DNA of 64,000 nt from Bradyrhizobium liaoningense (GCF_018130955.1 NZ_JAFCJM010000008.1:147281-211280); one strand, 5' to 3'; shown: positions 54,110 to 63,722, counted from the first letter of the stretch. The notes: generated from the sequence alone by a model not told the origin. Numbers and translations: made by a program.

Positions 54110-54434
54110 AAACGCTGGTCGAGAATCGGCCGCCACGAGGGGCCTACCAAGCGGGCTGTTCTGTGCCACAAGCCCCCCTCATGTGCAAGCTTGCTGGCCC
54201 CTGTAAACCGATAAAATCGGGCCGATCCCGGGCTCAAACGGATCATTTCGCCCCGAAACGCTCGGCTTTGGCCCGATTTGGTTCCCTCGAGTGCTCTAGC
54301 CAATTGGTCAGTTGGCGATCATCCGGAATTCGCCCCAATCTGGCAGCTTCATTGCTCCGGGCCCCCTTGAGCTGTCGTCCTGCGATGGCATCCTATCGGC
54401 GATCTCCCCGGCCCTGAATGTAACCTGATCGACA
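54110..54434. other. Intergenic region upstream of tRNA-Thr
   Basis: About 325 bp between two divergent transcripts. It carries the minus-strand promoter area of tRNA-Thr, with TTGCAC near 54182-54187. No open frame or repeat is supported. Confidence 0.5.
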
Positions 54435-54623
54435 ATGACTGATGAGACCGACAAGGCCGCCCCAGGCCGCCGCGACACGAAGCAGGACCGCCTCGCGTCC
54501 GCGCTGCGCGAAAACCTGAAGCGGCGGAAGGTGCAGGCGCGCGAGCGCAGCAAGCCGTCCGAGCCCTCGCGCAATGACGAAGTCACCCCACATCAGGGGA
54601 TCGCCGGGAAGTCCGGCGACTAG
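54435..54623 (+). CDS. Small conserved hypothetical protein
   Basis: 62 residues, highly charged and basic (RRDTKQDRLASALRENLKRRKVQARERSK), with no hydrophobic segment. The start is ATG 54435 without a strong ribosome binding site. It lies 23 bp before the flavin reductase gene, suggesting an operon. Similar small polybasic proteins are common in Bradyrhizobium and often annotated only as hypothetical. Confidence 0.65.
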   Translation: MTDETDKAAPGRRDTKQDRLASALRENLKRRKVQARERSKPSEPSRNDEVTPHQGIAGKSGD

Positions 54624-54646
54624 TTTTGGAATGAGCGGGAGTGACG

Positions 54647-56359
54647 ATGGGACAGGACGGCGAACCGCAACCAACCGGTCATGACGCGCTGATCTCGCGG
54701 TTCTCGCGCCCCGAGCAGACTTTCCCGACGCTCAACGAGACCGAAATAGCGCGCCTGCGCCAGTTCGGCGAGATACGCAGCTACAAGAGCGGCGATCTCC
54801 TGTTCGAAACCGGCAAGCGAGGCCCGGGCATGTTCGTCGTGCTGTCCGGTCACGTTGCGATCACCCAGCGCGACGGGCTCGGCCACGTCACGCCCGTCAT
54901 CGACCAGGGACCCGGCCAGTTCCTTGCCGAGCTCGGCCAGCTCTCCGGGCGGCCGGCGCTGGTCGACGGCCATGCCGATGGCGATGTCGAGACATTATTG
55001 ATTCCGCCGGATCGCCTGCGCGCGCTGCTCGTCGCCGAAGCCGAGCTCGGCGAGCGCATCATGCGTGCGCTGATTTTGCGCCGGGTCAGCCTGATCCAGG
55101 GCGGCATCGGCGGCCCCGTGCTGATCGGTCCGCCGAATTCGATCGGCGTGGTTCGCCTGCAGGGCTTTCTCACCCGCAACGGCCAGCCGCATCACCTGCT
55201 CGATCCCGAGGGCGAGCACGACGCCGCCGAGATCATCGCGCGCTATTCGCCAAAGCCGGAGGACTGGCCGCTGGTCGTGACCGCCGGCGGCACCGTGCTG
55301 CGCAATCCCAGCGAGACGGAGCTCGGCCGCGCCATCGGCATGATCGGTGGTCCGCGGAACGATCGCATCTATGACGTTGCGATCGTCGGCTGCGGACCTG
55401 CGGGCCTTGCGACCGCGGTGTATGCGGCTTCCGAAGGGCTGTCGGTCGCCGTGCTCGATATCCGCGCCTTCGGCGGCCAGGCCGGCGCCAGTGCGCGGAT
55501 CGAGAACTACCTGGGCTTTCCGACCGGCATCTCCGGCCAGGCGCTTGCGGGCCGCGCCTTCACCCAGGCGCAAAAGTTCGGCGCCGACATCATGATCCCG
55601 ATGACGGTGAAGTCGCTGGATTGTTCGCGCAGCCACGGAAATACCTTCTCGCTGGCGCTCGACGGCGGCGATCTCCTGCGCTCGCGTTCGGTGGTGGTCG
55701 CCAGCGGCGCGCGCTATCGCCGGCCCGAGATCGAGAACCTCGATAAGTTCGAGGGCCGCGGCGTCTGGTACTGGGCTTCGCCCGTCGAGGCGCGGCTTTG
55801 TGCCGGCGAGGAGGTCGCGCTCGTCGGCGCCGGCAATTCGGCGGGGCAGGCGGCCGTCTTCCTCTCCGGCCATGCCAGGAAAGTGCTGATGATCATCCGC
55901 GGCGGCGGGCTGGGCGCCAGCATGTCGCGCTATCTCATCGAGCGCATCGAAGCGACGCCGAACATCGAATTGCTGTTCAATACCGAGGTTGTCGCGCTCG
56001 AGGGCGACGAGGCCGCGCTGTTGCGGCGGATCCGCTGGCGGAGCCGGCTGTCACCGGACGAAGACAGCGCCGATATCAAAAACCTCTTTTTGTTCGTCGG
56101 CGCCGATCCCGCCACCAACTGGCTCGACGGCTGCGGCGTCACGCTCGATCGCGGCGGTTTTGTCGTCACCGGCGCGCAGTCCGAACAGAACCAGGGTCGG
56201 CTCGTTGCGCCGCTCGAGACGTCGGTACCGGGTGTCTACGCCGTCGGTGACGTGCGCTCCGGCTCGGTCAAGCGTGTCGGCGGCGCCATCGGCGAAGGCG
56301 CGCAGGTCGTGGCCTCCCTGCACGGCTATCTCGGCGACGCCGCAAAACCGGCGCTTTAG
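54647..56359 (+). CDS. Cyclic-nucleotide-binding domain fused to a thioredoxin-reductase-like flavoprotein
   Basis: 570 residues. The N-terminal about 140 residues match a cyclic-nucleotide-binding fold (YKSGDLLFETGKRGPGMFVVLSGHVAI, FLAELGQLSGRPAL). A thioredoxin-fold-like linker follows (about 160-230), then an FAD/NAD(P)H domain: VAIVGCGPAGLATAVYAASEGLSV, FGGQAGASARIENYLGFP, VALVGAGNSAGQAAVFLS and GVYAVGDVRSGSVKRVGGAIGEGAQV. The CxxC redox pair of thioredoxin reductases is missing (the segment reads VWYWASPVEARLC). GGGAG precedes ATG 54647. Confidence 0.88.
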   Translation: MGQDGEPQPTGHDALISRFSRPEQTFPTLNETEIARLRQFGEIRSYKSGDLLFETGKRGPGMFVVLSGHVAITQRDGLGHVTPVIDQGPGQFLAELGQLSGRPALVDGHADGDVETLLIPPDRLRALLVAEAELGERIMRALILRRVSLIQGGIGGPVLIGPPNSIGVVRLQGFLTRNGQPHHLLDPEGEHDAAEIIARYSPKPEDWPLVVTAGGTVLRNPSETELGRAIGMIGGPRNDRIYDVAIVGCGPAGLATAVYAASEGLSVAVLDIRAFGGQAGASARIENYLGFPTGISGQALAGRAFTQAQKFGADIMIPMTVKSLDCSRSHGNTFSLALDGGDLLRSRSVVVASGARYRRPEIENLDKFEGRGVWYWASPVEARLCAGEEVALVGAGNSAGQAAVFLSGHARKVLMIIRGGGLGASMSRYLIERIEATPNIELLFNTEVVALEGDEAALLRRIRWRSRLSPDEDSADIKNLFLFVGADPATNWLDGCGVTLDRGGFVVTGAQSEQNQGRLVAPLETSVPGVYAVGDVRSGSVKRVGGAIGEGAQVVASLHGYLGDAAKPAL

Positions 56360-56478
56360 TCAAGGAGAAGGCAAGCAAATGACAAGCGCGATGTGACTTG
56401 CCATCTCGCCGGGTAATGCGGACTATCGGCTTACCAAACGGGCCTGACAACAGAACGAATTTTCAACGGGAGGACTAA

Positions 56479-56787
56479 ATGGCTGAAGTCGTCGTGCTCT
56501 ACAGGACGCCCAAGGATGCTGCCGCGTTCGATAAATACTACGCTGAGACTCACATCCCGCTTGCGAAGAAGATTCCAGGTCTGAAGAAATATGCCATCAG
56601 CTCCGGTCCGGTCGCCTCGCCCGCCGGACCGTCCGGGGTTCATCTCGTCGCCATTCTCACTTTCGACAGCGTCGCCGACATCCAGGCAGGCTTTGCCAGC
56701 GAGGCAGGCAGGGCGGCAGGTGGCGACGTGCCGAAATTCGCCAGCGGCGGCGCCGATCTGCTCATCTTTGACACCAAGGAGGTTTGA
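56479..56787 (+). CDS. EthD-family small protein
   Basis: 102 residues with the dimeric alpha/beta barrel EthD pattern: VVVLYRTPKDAAAFDKYYAETHIPLAKKIPGLKKYAI and LTFDSVADIQAGFASEAG. EthD proteins occur beside cytochrome P450 or degradative genes and may help detoxify or decarboxylate small substrates. GGGAGGAC precedes the ATG. No partner is adjacent. Confidence 0.87.
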   Translation: MAEVVVLYRTPKDAAAFDKYYAETHIPLAKKIPGLKKYAISSGPVASPAGPSGVHLVAILTFDSVADIQAGFASEAGRAAGGDVPKFASGGADLLIFDTKEV

Positions 56788-56979
56788 TCCGTCCGGGATC
56801 GATTCAACTTTCGTCGAAAGTCTGCTGTCTGATGTGACAGCGTTGCAAGAAATGCGCGCATGCGTTTGCCGTCGTGAACGGCGAACGCATGGCTCGCTCC
56901 AAGCGTGTGGCAAGATCGCATGTAGAATTCCGATGAGGACCGTAATACCATTCACTGGTATCTCAATGGGGAGAGTGTC

Positions 56980-57489
56980 ATGGTCCTGGGATTGAGCCTG
57001 CCTGCGTTCACACTGGTCCATGTCATCATCAGCCTGATCGCCATCGTCGCCGGCCTCATCGTGATGTTCGGCATGCTCGGCTCGAAATCGTCGCCGGGAC
57101 TGACCGCGATCTTCCTGCTCTTTACCATCCTCACCAGCGCCACCGGCTTCCTGTTTCCTTTCAAGGAGCTGTTGCCCTCGCACATGGTCGGCATCCTCTC
57201 GCTGGTACTGCTCGCGATCGCCTGCATCGCGCTCTATGTGATGAGGCTGTCGGGCGTCTGGCGTCCCATCTATGTGGTGACGGCGCTTGTGTCGCTCTAT
57301 CTCAACGTCTTCGTGCTGATCACCCAGTCCTTCCTCAAGATCCCGGCGCTCGCCGCACTCGCGCCCGCGGTGCCGCCGAACCCGCCCGCCGGACCCGTGT
57401 TCGCGGTCGCACAGGGCGTCGCGCTGATCTTCTTCGTGGTCGTGATCATCGGCACCTGGCGCCGCTTCAGGCCGATGGCGTTCGCCTAA
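56980..57489 (+). CDS. Membrane protein of unknown function (four helices)
   Basis: 169 residues. Hydrophobic segments at about 8-30, 38-56, 65-85, 95-118 and near the C-terminus (VFAVAQGVALIFFVVVIIGTW). No motif links it to a transporter family I know. GGGGAG lies upstream of the start (ATG or GTG near 56980). It could be a small integral protein of the stress or signalling type; role unknown. Confidence 0.7.
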   Translation: MVLGLSLPAFTLVHVIISLIAIVAGLIVMFGMLGSKSSPGLTAIFLLFTILTSATGFLFPFKELLPSHMVGILSLVLLAIACIALYVMRLSGVWRPIYVVTALVSLYLNVFVLITQSFLKIPALAALAPAVPPNPPAGPVFAVAQGVALIFFVVVIIGTWRRFRPMAFA

Positions 57490-57576
57490 GCCTCGCCATC
57501 TCGCAAGATCATCTTCGGATCCGGGCTTGCGCTGTCGCGCGGCCCGGAACGATTCCAAGAGCAACAAGGAGCAGTC

Positions 57577-58401
57577 ATGCCCACCATCACCACCAAAGAC
57601 GGCGTCGAGATCTTCTACAAGGACTGGGGCAAGGGCCAGCCGATCGTGTTCAGCCATGGCTGGCCGCTGTCGTCAGACGACTGGGACGCGCAGATGCTGT
57701 TCTTCCTCAACAACGGCTATCGCGTCATCGCCCATGACCGCCGCGGCCACGGCCGCTCCACACAGGTCGCCGCCGGCCACGACATGGATCACTATGCCGA
57801 CGATCTCGCGGCCGTCACCGCGCATCTCGACCTCAAGAACGCCATCCATGTCGGCCATTCCACCGGCGGCGGCGAGGTCGTGCACTACATCGCGCGGCAT
57901 GGCGAGAGCCGGGTGGCGAAGGCCGCGATCATCGCCGCCGTGCCGCCTTTGATGGTGCAGACGGCGGCCAATCCGGGCGGCCTGCCGAAGAGCGTGTTCG
58001 ACGATTTCCAGGCGCAGGTCGCGGCCAACCGCTCCGGCTTCTACCGCGACATCGCCGCGGGTCCGTTCTACGGCTACAACCGGCCCGGCGCAAAACCGTC
58101 GGAGGCCGTGATCCAAAACTGGTGGCGCCAGGGCATGATGGGCGGCGCGAAGGCGCATTACGACGGCATCGTCGCGTTCTCGCAGACCGACTTCACCGAG
58201 GATTTGAAGAAGATCAACGTGCCGGTGCTGGTGATGCACGGAGACGACGACCAGATCGTTCCCTACGCCGACTCCGCGCCGCTGTCGGCAAAGCTCCTGA
58301 AGAACGGCACGCTGAAAACCTACAAGGGCTTTCCGCACGGCATGCCGACCACGGAGGCGCCAACGATCAACGCCGACCTGCTGGCGTTCTTCAAGGGCTG
58401 A
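57577..58401 (+). CDS. Alpha/beta hydrolase (non-heme haloperoxidase/esterase-like)
   Basis: 274 residues. Oxyanion region [13 protein letters not shown], nucleophile Ser in [14 protein letters not shown], acid Asp in [14 protein letters not shown] and His in [15 protein letters not shown]. The pattern matches perhydrolases/non-heme chloroperoxidases and aryl esterases. AAGGAG is near the ATG. The substrate is not identifiable. The family C repeat follows. Confidence 0.92.
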   Translation: MPTITTKDGVEIFYKDWGKGQPIVFSHGWPLSSDDWDAQMLFFLNNGYRVIAHDRRGHGRSTQVAAGHDMDHYADDLAAVTAHLDLKNAIHVGHSTGGGEVVHYIARHGESRVAKAAIIAAVPPLMVQTAANPGGLPKSVFDDFQAQVAANRSGFYRDIAAGPFYGYNRPGAKPSEAVIQNWWRQGMMGGAKAHYDGIVAFSQTDFTEDLKKINVPVLVMHGDDDQIVPYADSAPLSAKLLKNGTLKTYKGFPHGMPTTEAPTINADLLAFFKG

Positions 58402-58413
58402 GGACGCTTCCTT

Positions 58414-58565
58414 CCTTCTCCCCTTGTGGGAGAAGGTGGCGCGCGTAGCGCGCCGGATGAGGGGTTGCATCCGCGACCAAAACTGCGAGAGATTTACTCG
58501 CGGATAGATACCCCTCACCCGGCTTCGCTCGCGCGAAGCCACCCTCTCCCACAAGGGGAGAGGGT
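58414..58565. repeat. Long inverted repeat, family C copy 3
   Basis: Third copy of the 145-152 bp element: CCTTCTCCCCTTGTGGGAGA ... CTCTCCCACAAGGGGAGAGG, with inner GGCGCGCGTAGCGCGCC. Unlike copies 1 and 2, which lie between convergent genes, it lies between genes on the same strand. Confidence 0.85.
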
Positions 58566-58589
58566 GCAGATTGCCTTAAGGCCCTCGCG

Positions 58590-59249
58590 ATGAAAGTCAT
58601 CATCTTCGGCGCAACCGGCATGGTCGGGCAGGGCGTGCTGCGCGAATGCCTGATCTCGGCCGAGGTCACGCGCGTGCTGGTGATCGGCCGCAGCCCGACC
58701 GGGCAGCGCCACGTCAAGCTCACCGATATCATCCACGACAACTTCCTCGATTATTCGGCGATCGAGGCGCAGCTCGTAGGCTTTGATGCCTGCTTCTTCT
58801 GCCTCGGCGTCTCCTCGATCGGCATGGACGAGGCGCGCTACCGCCATCTCACCTACGACATCACCATGGAAGCGGCGAAGACGCTGGCGCGGCTCAATCC
58901 GCAGATGACCTTCATCTACGTCACGGGCACCGGCACCGACACGACCGAGCAGGGGCGCGTGATGTGGGCGCGCGTGAAGGGCAAGACCGAGAACGATCTG
59001 GCAAAGCTGCCGTTCAAGGCCACCTACATGTTCCGGCCCGGCGGCATTCAACCTCTGCACGGTGCCCGCTCGAAGACCGGCTGGGTGAACGCGTTCTATG
59101 TCGCGACCGCGCCGCTGCTGTCGCTCACCCATCGCCTCGCGCCGCGCCTGATGACCACAACCGAGAAGGTCGGCCGCGCCATGATCGGCGTGGCCCGGGA
59201 CGGCTATCCGACGCGGGTGCTGGAGAACGAGGATATCAATAGCTTCTAG
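58590..59249 (+). CDS. NAD(P)-binding Rossmann-fold protein
   Basis: 219 residues. IFGATGMVGQGVLRECLIS is the nucleotide loop and RVLVIGRSPTG the following strand, with YVTGTGTDTTEQGRVMWARVKGKTENDL later. It belongs to the NAD(P)H-binding/NmrA-epimerase superfamily. Overall it resembles epimerase-like proteins of unknown substrate. The start lies 24 bp past a family C repeat. Confidence 0.85.
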   Translation: MKVIIFGATGMVGQGVLRECLISAEVTRVLVIGRSPTGQRHVKLTDIIHDNFLDYSAIEAQLVGFDACFFCLGVSSIGMDEARYRHLTYDITMEAAKTLARLNPQMTFIYVTGTGTDTTEQGRVMWARVKGKTENDLAKLPFKATYMFRPGGIQPLHGARSKTGWVNAFYVATAPLLSLTHRLAPRLMTTTEKVGRAMIGVARDGYPTRVLENEDINSF

Positions 59250-59324
59250 CCGACCGGCTCGATAGCCTCGCCGGCGGCGGGCGCGGTGGAACGGGCCCAC
59301 GGCTCGCGACGTTAGAGGTCGGCC

Positions 59325-59759
59325 ATGGCTCCCCAGCTCAAACTGATCGCGCTCGACGCCGACGACCTCGCGGTGATCTCAACCCATGTTCAGGACGCAC
59401 GGGTGCAGACATCGGACATCATCTGGCGGCAGGGCGAGAAGCGTCTGGTGGTCGGGCTCAACCGGCTCGACTGGGAGCAGACGCTGCACGGCGAGACCGA
59501 GCCGAGCCGCTTGGTTTCGGCCCTCCGCTTCGACCGCGTGCTCGCCTGCAAATCGCGCAACATCGACCTCGCCGCGTCGGAGAAGGTGCTGGACCTCGTC
59601 GGCATCGAATTCCACGCCCACGACGCGCCCGGCGGCAGCGCGCTGTTGCTGTTCGCCCATGGCGGCGCCATCCGGCTGGACGTCGAATGCCTTGAATGCG
59701 AGCTGACCGACCTCGGCGCGGACGATCTCGGGACCGGGGAGGTGGGGGAGGCTGGGTGA
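59325..59759 (+). CDS. DUF2948 family protein
   Basis: 144 residues: LKLIALDADDLAVISTHVQDARVQTSDIIW and the C-terminal LFAHGGAIRLDVECLECELTDLGA are typical of DUF2948. Such proteins are conserved next to hisD in many alphaproteobacteria, but their role is unknown. Its position here matches that synteny. Confidence 0.88.
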   Translation: MAPQLKLIALDADDLAVISTHVQDARVQTSDIIWRQGEKRLVVGLNRLDWEQTLHGETEPSRLVSALRFDRVLACKSRNIDLAASEKVLDLVGIEFHAHDAPGGSALLLFAHGGAIRLDVECLECELTDLGADDLGTGEVGEAG

Positions 59760-59786
59760 GGGCGGTGATCCTGCGCCACATCCTCC

Positions 59787-59918
59787 GCTGTCGTCCTGGC
59801 GAAAGCCAGGACCCGTAACCCCAGGATTGAATGAGGCGGCAGGGCGGGGCCACATCTCGTTTCAATAACAAAGACTTGGGGTAATGGGTCCTGGCTTTCG
59901 CCAGGACGACCTTGAGGC
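59787..59918. repeat. Intergenic inverted repeat between DUF2948 and hisD
   Basis: GTCGTCCTGGCGAAAGCCAGGACC at the left and its complement at the right (GGTCCTGGCTTTCGCCAGGACGAC near 59888-59911) frame about 130 bp. The arms are long and almost perfectly complementary. No gene is supported inside. Confidence 0.8.
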
Positions 59919-60037
59919 AGGACGACGTCAAGCAACGGGCAATCTCCCAAGGGTTGACGCCGGATGCCCGTCGCGCCATTGAGCAGGGGGCTGCGCCGCC
60001 CCAAGGCGCCCCTGACACGCCGGAACGACACGCCAAA

Positions 60038-61333
60038 ATGCCCATCCGCCTCGACCGCAGCAGCGCCGATTTTGACAAGCGATTTGCGGCCTTCCTTGCC
60101 GCCAAGCGCGAGATTTCAGCCGACGTCGAGGCCGCCGCGCGCGCCATCGTCAACGATGTCGCGGCGCGCGGCGACGCCGCCCTGATCGAGGCGACGAAAA
60201 AGTTCGACCGGCTGTCGCTCGATGCCGGCTCCCTGCGCGTCTCGGCCGCCGAAATCGATGCCGCGGTGGAGGCCTGCGATGCCGCGACCCTGGACGCGCT
60301 CAAGCTCGCCCGCGACCGCATCGAGACCTACCACGCGAAGCAACTGCCCAAGGACGAGCGCTTCACCGACCCGCTCGGCGTCGAGCTCGGCTGGCGCTAC
60401 ACCGCGATCGAATCGGCCGGCCTCTACGTGCCCGGCGGCACCGCGGCCTATCCGTCCTCGGTGCTGATGAATGCGGTGCCGGCCAAGGTCGCCGGCGTCT
60501 TGCGCCTCGTGATGGTGGTGCCGTCGCCCGACGGTAAGCTCAATCCGCTGGTGCTGGCGGCGGCCAAACTCGGCGGTGTCACCGAGATCTATCGCGTCGG
60601 CGGCGCGCAGGCTGTCGCCGCGCTCGCCCATGGCACCGCGACGATCGCGCCGGTCGCAAAGATCGTCGGCCCCGGCAATGCCTATGTCGCCGCTGCAAAA
60701 CGGCTGGTGTTCGGCAAGGTCGGCATCGACATGATCGCCGGTCCGTCCGAGGTGCTTGTCATTGCCGACGACACCGGCAATGCCGACTGGATCGCCGCTG
60801 ATCTCCTGGCGCAGGCCGAGCATGACGCGAGCGCGCAGTCGATCCTGATCACCGACTCGGCCCGGCTCGCCGCCGATGTCGAGGCCGCCGTCACCGCGCA
60901 GTTGACGACGTTGCCGCGCGCGGCGATCGCCAGCGCCTCGTGGAATGATTTTGGCGCCGTCATCATGGTGAAGGACCTCGCCGAGGCCATCCCGCTTGCG
61001 GACGCCATCGCCGCCGAGCATCTCGAGATCATGACATCAGACCCGGATGCGCTGGCGGCAAAGATCCGCAATGCCGGCGCGGTCTTCCTCGGCGCGCATA
61101 CGCCGGAGGCCATCGGCGACTATGTCGGCGGCTCCAACCATGTGCTGCCGACCGCGCGCTCGGCGCGGTTCTCCTCGGGGCTCGGGGTCGCCGACTTCAT
61201 GAAGCGCACCTCGATCCTGAAATGCGGCCCGGACCAGTTGCGCGCGCTGGGGCCTGCTGCCATGACTCTCGGCAAGGCGGAGGGGCTGGACGCCCATTCG
61301 CGCTCGGTTGGATTGCGCCTCAATCTGTCATGA
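60038..61333 (+). CDS. hisD: Histidinol dehydrogenase
   Basis: 431 residues, the last enzyme of histidine synthesis, oxidising L-histidinol to histidine with NAD in two steps. Family signatures are present: [56 protein letters not shown], and ligand region [25 protein letters not shown] and [12 protein letters not shown] at 60038 fits the normal N-terminus ([15 protein letters not shown]). Its TGA overlaps the next start, so the genes are coupled. Confidence 0.97.
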   Translation: MPIRLDRSSADFDKRFAAFLAAKREISADVEAAARAIVNDVAARGDAALIEATKKFDRLSLDAGSLRVSAAEIDAAVEACDAATLDALKLARDRIETYHAKQLPKDERFTDPLGVELGWRYTAIESAGLYVPGGTAAYPSSVLMNAVPAKVAGVLRLVMVVPSPDGKLNPLVLAAAKLGGVTEIYRVGGAQAVAALAHGTATIAPVAKIVGPGNAYVAAAKRLVFGKVGIDMIAGPSEVLVIADDTGNADWIAADLLAQAEHDASAQSILITDSARLAADVEAAVTAQLTTLPRAAIASASWNDFGAVIMVKDLAEAIPLADAIAAEHLEIMTSDPDALAAKIRNAGAVFLGAHTPEAIGDYVGGSNHVLPTARSARFSSGLGVADFMKRTSILKCGPDQLRALGPAAMTLGKAEGLDAHSRSVGLRLNLS

Positions 61334-61827
61334 ACAAGCCGCCCGAACAGGACGACTCGAACAACCGCATCGTCGGCGTCACGCTCGACGAGGAATCGAT
61401 CGGCCGCTCCGGGCCCGACATCGAGCACGAGCGCGCGATCGCGATCTACGATTTGATCGAGCAGAACCTGTTCGCGCCGGAAGGCGCTGATGGCCAGGGG
61501 CCGTTCACGCTGCATATCGGCATCACCGGCCACCGCCTGATGTTCGACATCCGCCGCGAGGGCGGCACGCCCGTGGTCGCGCATCTGTTGTCGCTGACGC
61601 CGTTCCGGCGGATCGTGAAGGACTATTTCATGATCTGCGACAGCTACTACCAGGCGATCCGGACCGCGACGCCGGACAAGATCGAGGCCATCGACATGGG
61701 CCGCCGCGGCATCCATGACGAGGGATCACGCACGCTGCAGGAGCGGCTGAAGGGCAAGGTGCGGGTCGATTTCGAGACCTCGCGCCGGCTGTTCACGCTC
61801 ATTACTGTTCTGCACTGGAAGGGGTAA
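61330..61827 (+). CDS. UPF0262 family protein
   Basis: 165 residues: [106 protein letters not shown]. This is the full-length UPF0262 signature; the family is restricted mainly to alphaproteobacteria and always near hisD. Function unknown. The start overlaps the hisD stop by 4 bp. Confidence 0.93.
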   Translation: MNKPPEQDDSNNRIVGVTLDEESIGRSGPDIEHERAIAIYDLIEQNLFAPEGADGQGPFTLHIGITGHRLMFDIRREGGTPVVAHLLSLTPFRRIVKDYFMICDSYYQAIRTATPDKIEAIDMGRRGIHDEGSRTLQERLKGKVRVDFETSRRLFTLITVLHWKG

Positions 61828-61833
61828 GAGCGG

Positions 61834-62301
61834 ATGGCTGCGCCCCCACGCGCACGCGATCCGCAATCGGTGCTGTTCGCCTGTGCGATGAACAGCGTGC
61901 GCTCGCCGATGGCCGAGAGCCTGTTGCAGCACATGTTTCCGCAGGGGCTCTACGTGAAGTCGGCCGGCGCCAGGAAGGGCGAGCTCGATCCGTTCGCAAT
62001 CGCCGTGATGGCCGAGCTCGGCCAGGACATCTCCATCCACAGGCCGCAGACTTTTGAGGAGCTGGAGGACTGGGAGGGGCTGAATTTCGACCTCATCATC
62101 ACGCTCTCACCCGAGGCGCACCACAAGGCGCTGGAGCTGACCCGCACGCTTGCCGCCGACGTCGAATACTGGCCCACTCAGGACCCCACCACCATCGAAG
62201 GCAACCGCGACCAGAAGCTCGCCGCCTATCGCGAGGTCTGCGACCAGCTCCTGATGCGCATCCGCCGCCGCTTCGCGAAGGTGGGCGCGGCGAGCGAGTA
62301 G
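61834..62301 (+). CDS. Low-molecular-weight protein tyrosine phosphatase/arsenate-reductase-like protein
   Basis: 155 residues. The catalytic P-loop C17-AMNSVR reads CAMNSVRSPMAE, a CX5R active site, and the acid loop is near YWPTQDPT. Family members are LMW-PTPs or ArsC-type reductases; without extra cysteines a phosphatase role is likelier. Located between UPF0262 and maf, 6 bp after the former, it is probably cotranscribed. Confidence 0.9.
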   Translation: MAAPPRARDPQSVLFACAMNSVRSPMAESLLQHMFPQGLYVKSAGARKGELDPFAIAVMAELGQDISIHRPQTFEELEDWEGLNFDLIITLSPEAHHKALELTRTLAADVEYWPTQDPTTIEGNRDQKLAAYREVCDQLLMRIRRRFAKVGAASE

Positions 62302-62456
62302 GCGGGCCGTAACACCGGCGTCACAGACCGCGGGCACACGCATTTGCAGGCCTCGAATCAGTTAAGTCCGGCCTTGGGTTCCCGGGTTGTGAAAGCAGCC
62401 CCCTTCCGATAGGTTCCGCGCGCAAATCCACCCCTGCTTCACCCCAAAATCACCTG

Positions 62457-63086
62457 ATGCTCGGCCGCCCCAAATTCGTTCTTGCCTCCGGTTCGCCACG
62501 GCGCCTGTCGCTGCTCAACCAGGCCGGCATCGAGCCCGATGCCTTGCGGCCGGCCGATGTCGACGAGACGCCGAAGCGGGGCGAGCTGCCGCGCGCCTGC
62601 GCCAACCGCCTGGCCCGCGCCAAGGCCGATGCGGCGCTCAAATCGGTGCAGCTCGACGACGAGCTGCGCGGCGCCTTCATCCTCTCCGCGGATACGGTGG
62701 TGGCGGTCGGCCGCCGCATCCTGCCCAAGGCCAATCTGGTTGATGAGGCCGCGCAGTGCCTGCGGCTGCTCTCGGGCCGCAACCACCGCGTCTACACCGC
62801 GATCTGCCTCGTCACGCCGCGCGAAGCCTTCCGCCAGCGCCTGGTCGAGACCCGCGTGCGCTTCAAGCGCCTCTCGGAGGACGACATCCAGGCCTATATC
62901 GGCTCCGGGGAGTGGCGCGGCAAGGCCGGCGGCTACGCCGTGCAGGGCATCGCCGGCTCCTTCGTGGTCAAGATGGTCGGCTCCTACTCGAACGTCGTCG
63001 GCCTTCCGCTCTACGAGACCACGACGCTGCTCGGCGGCGAGGGGTTTCCGATCCGCTTCGGCTGGCTCAACGCCGCCGGCCTTTGA
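62457..63086 (+). CDS. maf: Maf-like nucleotide pyrophosphatase
   Basis: 209 residues. [19 protein letters not shown] at the start is diagnostic of Maf, and further conserved segments are [16 protein letters not shown] and [24 protein letters not shown]. Maf proteins hydrolyse non-canonical or canonical nucleoside triphosphates and affect division. The ribosome binding site is weak. Note that infA, often found just before maf in related genomes, is absent from this position. Confidence 0.94.
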   Translation: MLGRPKFVLASGSPRRLSLLNQAGIEPDALRPADVDETPKRGELPRACANRLARAKADAALKSVQLDDELRGAFILSADTVVAVGRRILPKANLVDEAAQCLRLLSGRNHRVYTAICLVTPREAFRQRLVETRVRFKRLSEDDIQAYIGSGEWRGKAGGYAVQGIAGSFVVKMVGSYSNVVGLPLYETTTLLGGEGFPIRFGWLNAAGL

Positions 63087-63243
63087 GCGCGGACCCGCCT
63101 TCCGCGCCAAAAGCGCGAAAACAACCCCATGCAAAGTAGACGGGTCCCGCGGGCCGCGGGCCGGGACGCCTGCGCGTCCACGGCGGGAACCCGGTTGCCG
63201 ACAGTCTCCTAGACGCCTTCACCTCGTGTAAGCTGCCGCCATC
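63087..63243. repeat. Intergenic region with palindromes and a shared 24-bp element
   Basis: 63116-63139 is the inverted counterpart of 25517-25540 (one mismatch). Around it are short palindromes such as GGGTCCCGCGGGCC. No gene is supported. Confidence 0.55.
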
Positions 63244-63426
63244 ATGGACGACCAAGCCAAAAAGCCGCTCCCCCCGCTCAAGACCTGCCCGATCTGCGGC
63301 AAGCCGGCCGAGCACGCCACCCGTCCGTTCTGCTCCTCGCGCTGCCGCGACGTCGACCTGAACCGCTGGCTGAAGGACGGCTACGTCATCCCGGGTCGCG
63401 AGAACCACGAGGACGATGTAGAATAA
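63244..63426 (+). CDS. yacG: DNA gyrase inhibitor YacG
   Basis: 60 residues with the four-cysteine zinc site CPICGKPAEHATRPFCSSRCRDVDLNRW. YacG binds the gyrase B C-terminal region and inhibits supercoiling in E. coli. It is placed after maf as in related genomes. The ATG overlaps a moderate ribosome binding region. Confidence 0.9.
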   Translation: MDDQAKKPLPPLKTCPICGKPAEHATRPFCSSRCRDVDLNRWLKDGYVIPGRENHEDDVE

Positions 63427-63543
63427 TCAATAATATCAATTGTTTAAGCTATCGCTTGGCGCCGGCGGCGACAGTCACGCCAGCACCGCCGACCGTTGTT
63501 CACAGCCGGGCCGCGCCCGGCGAAGCCTCTTGGCGAAGCCGGG

Positions 63544-63572
63544 TGGACAGGCCGCCCTCAGCCCACTATAAA
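63544..63572 (+). promoter_or_regulatory. Promoter of tRNA-Phe
   Basis: TGGACA at 63544-63549, a 17-base spacer and TATAAA at 63567-63572. The tRNA starts at 63611, giving a short 5' leader. Confidence 0.65.
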
Positions 63573-63610
63573 CCGCCCGCTCGATGGGCCTTGGCCCTGT
63601 CGTCGGGTAC

Positions 63611-63686
63611 GCCCAGGTAGCTCAGTTGGTAGAGCATGCGACTGAAAATCGCAGTGTCGGTGGTTCGATTCCGCCCCTGGGCACCA
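63611..63686 (+). tRNA. tRNA-Phe (GAA anticodon)
   Basis: 76 nt including CCA. Acceptor arm GCCCAGG/CCTGGGC, D arm GCTC...GAGC, anticodon stem TGCGA/TCGCA with loop CTGAAAA giving anticodon GAA, and TPsiC loop TTCGATT. It reads TTC and TTT. Confidence 0.97.
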
Positions 63687-63704
63687 TGACTTCTACCCAC
63701 CAAA

Positions 63705-63722
63705 TGTCGGTGGTTCGATTCC
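63705..63722 (+). repeat. 18-bp duplication of the tRNA-Phe 3' half
   Basis: TGTCGGTGGTTCGATTCC is identical to 63655-63672 inside the tRNA (TPsiC arm). It lies 50 bp downstream of that copy and is the kind of att-like repeat left by integration into a tRNA 3' end. Confidence 0.75.
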
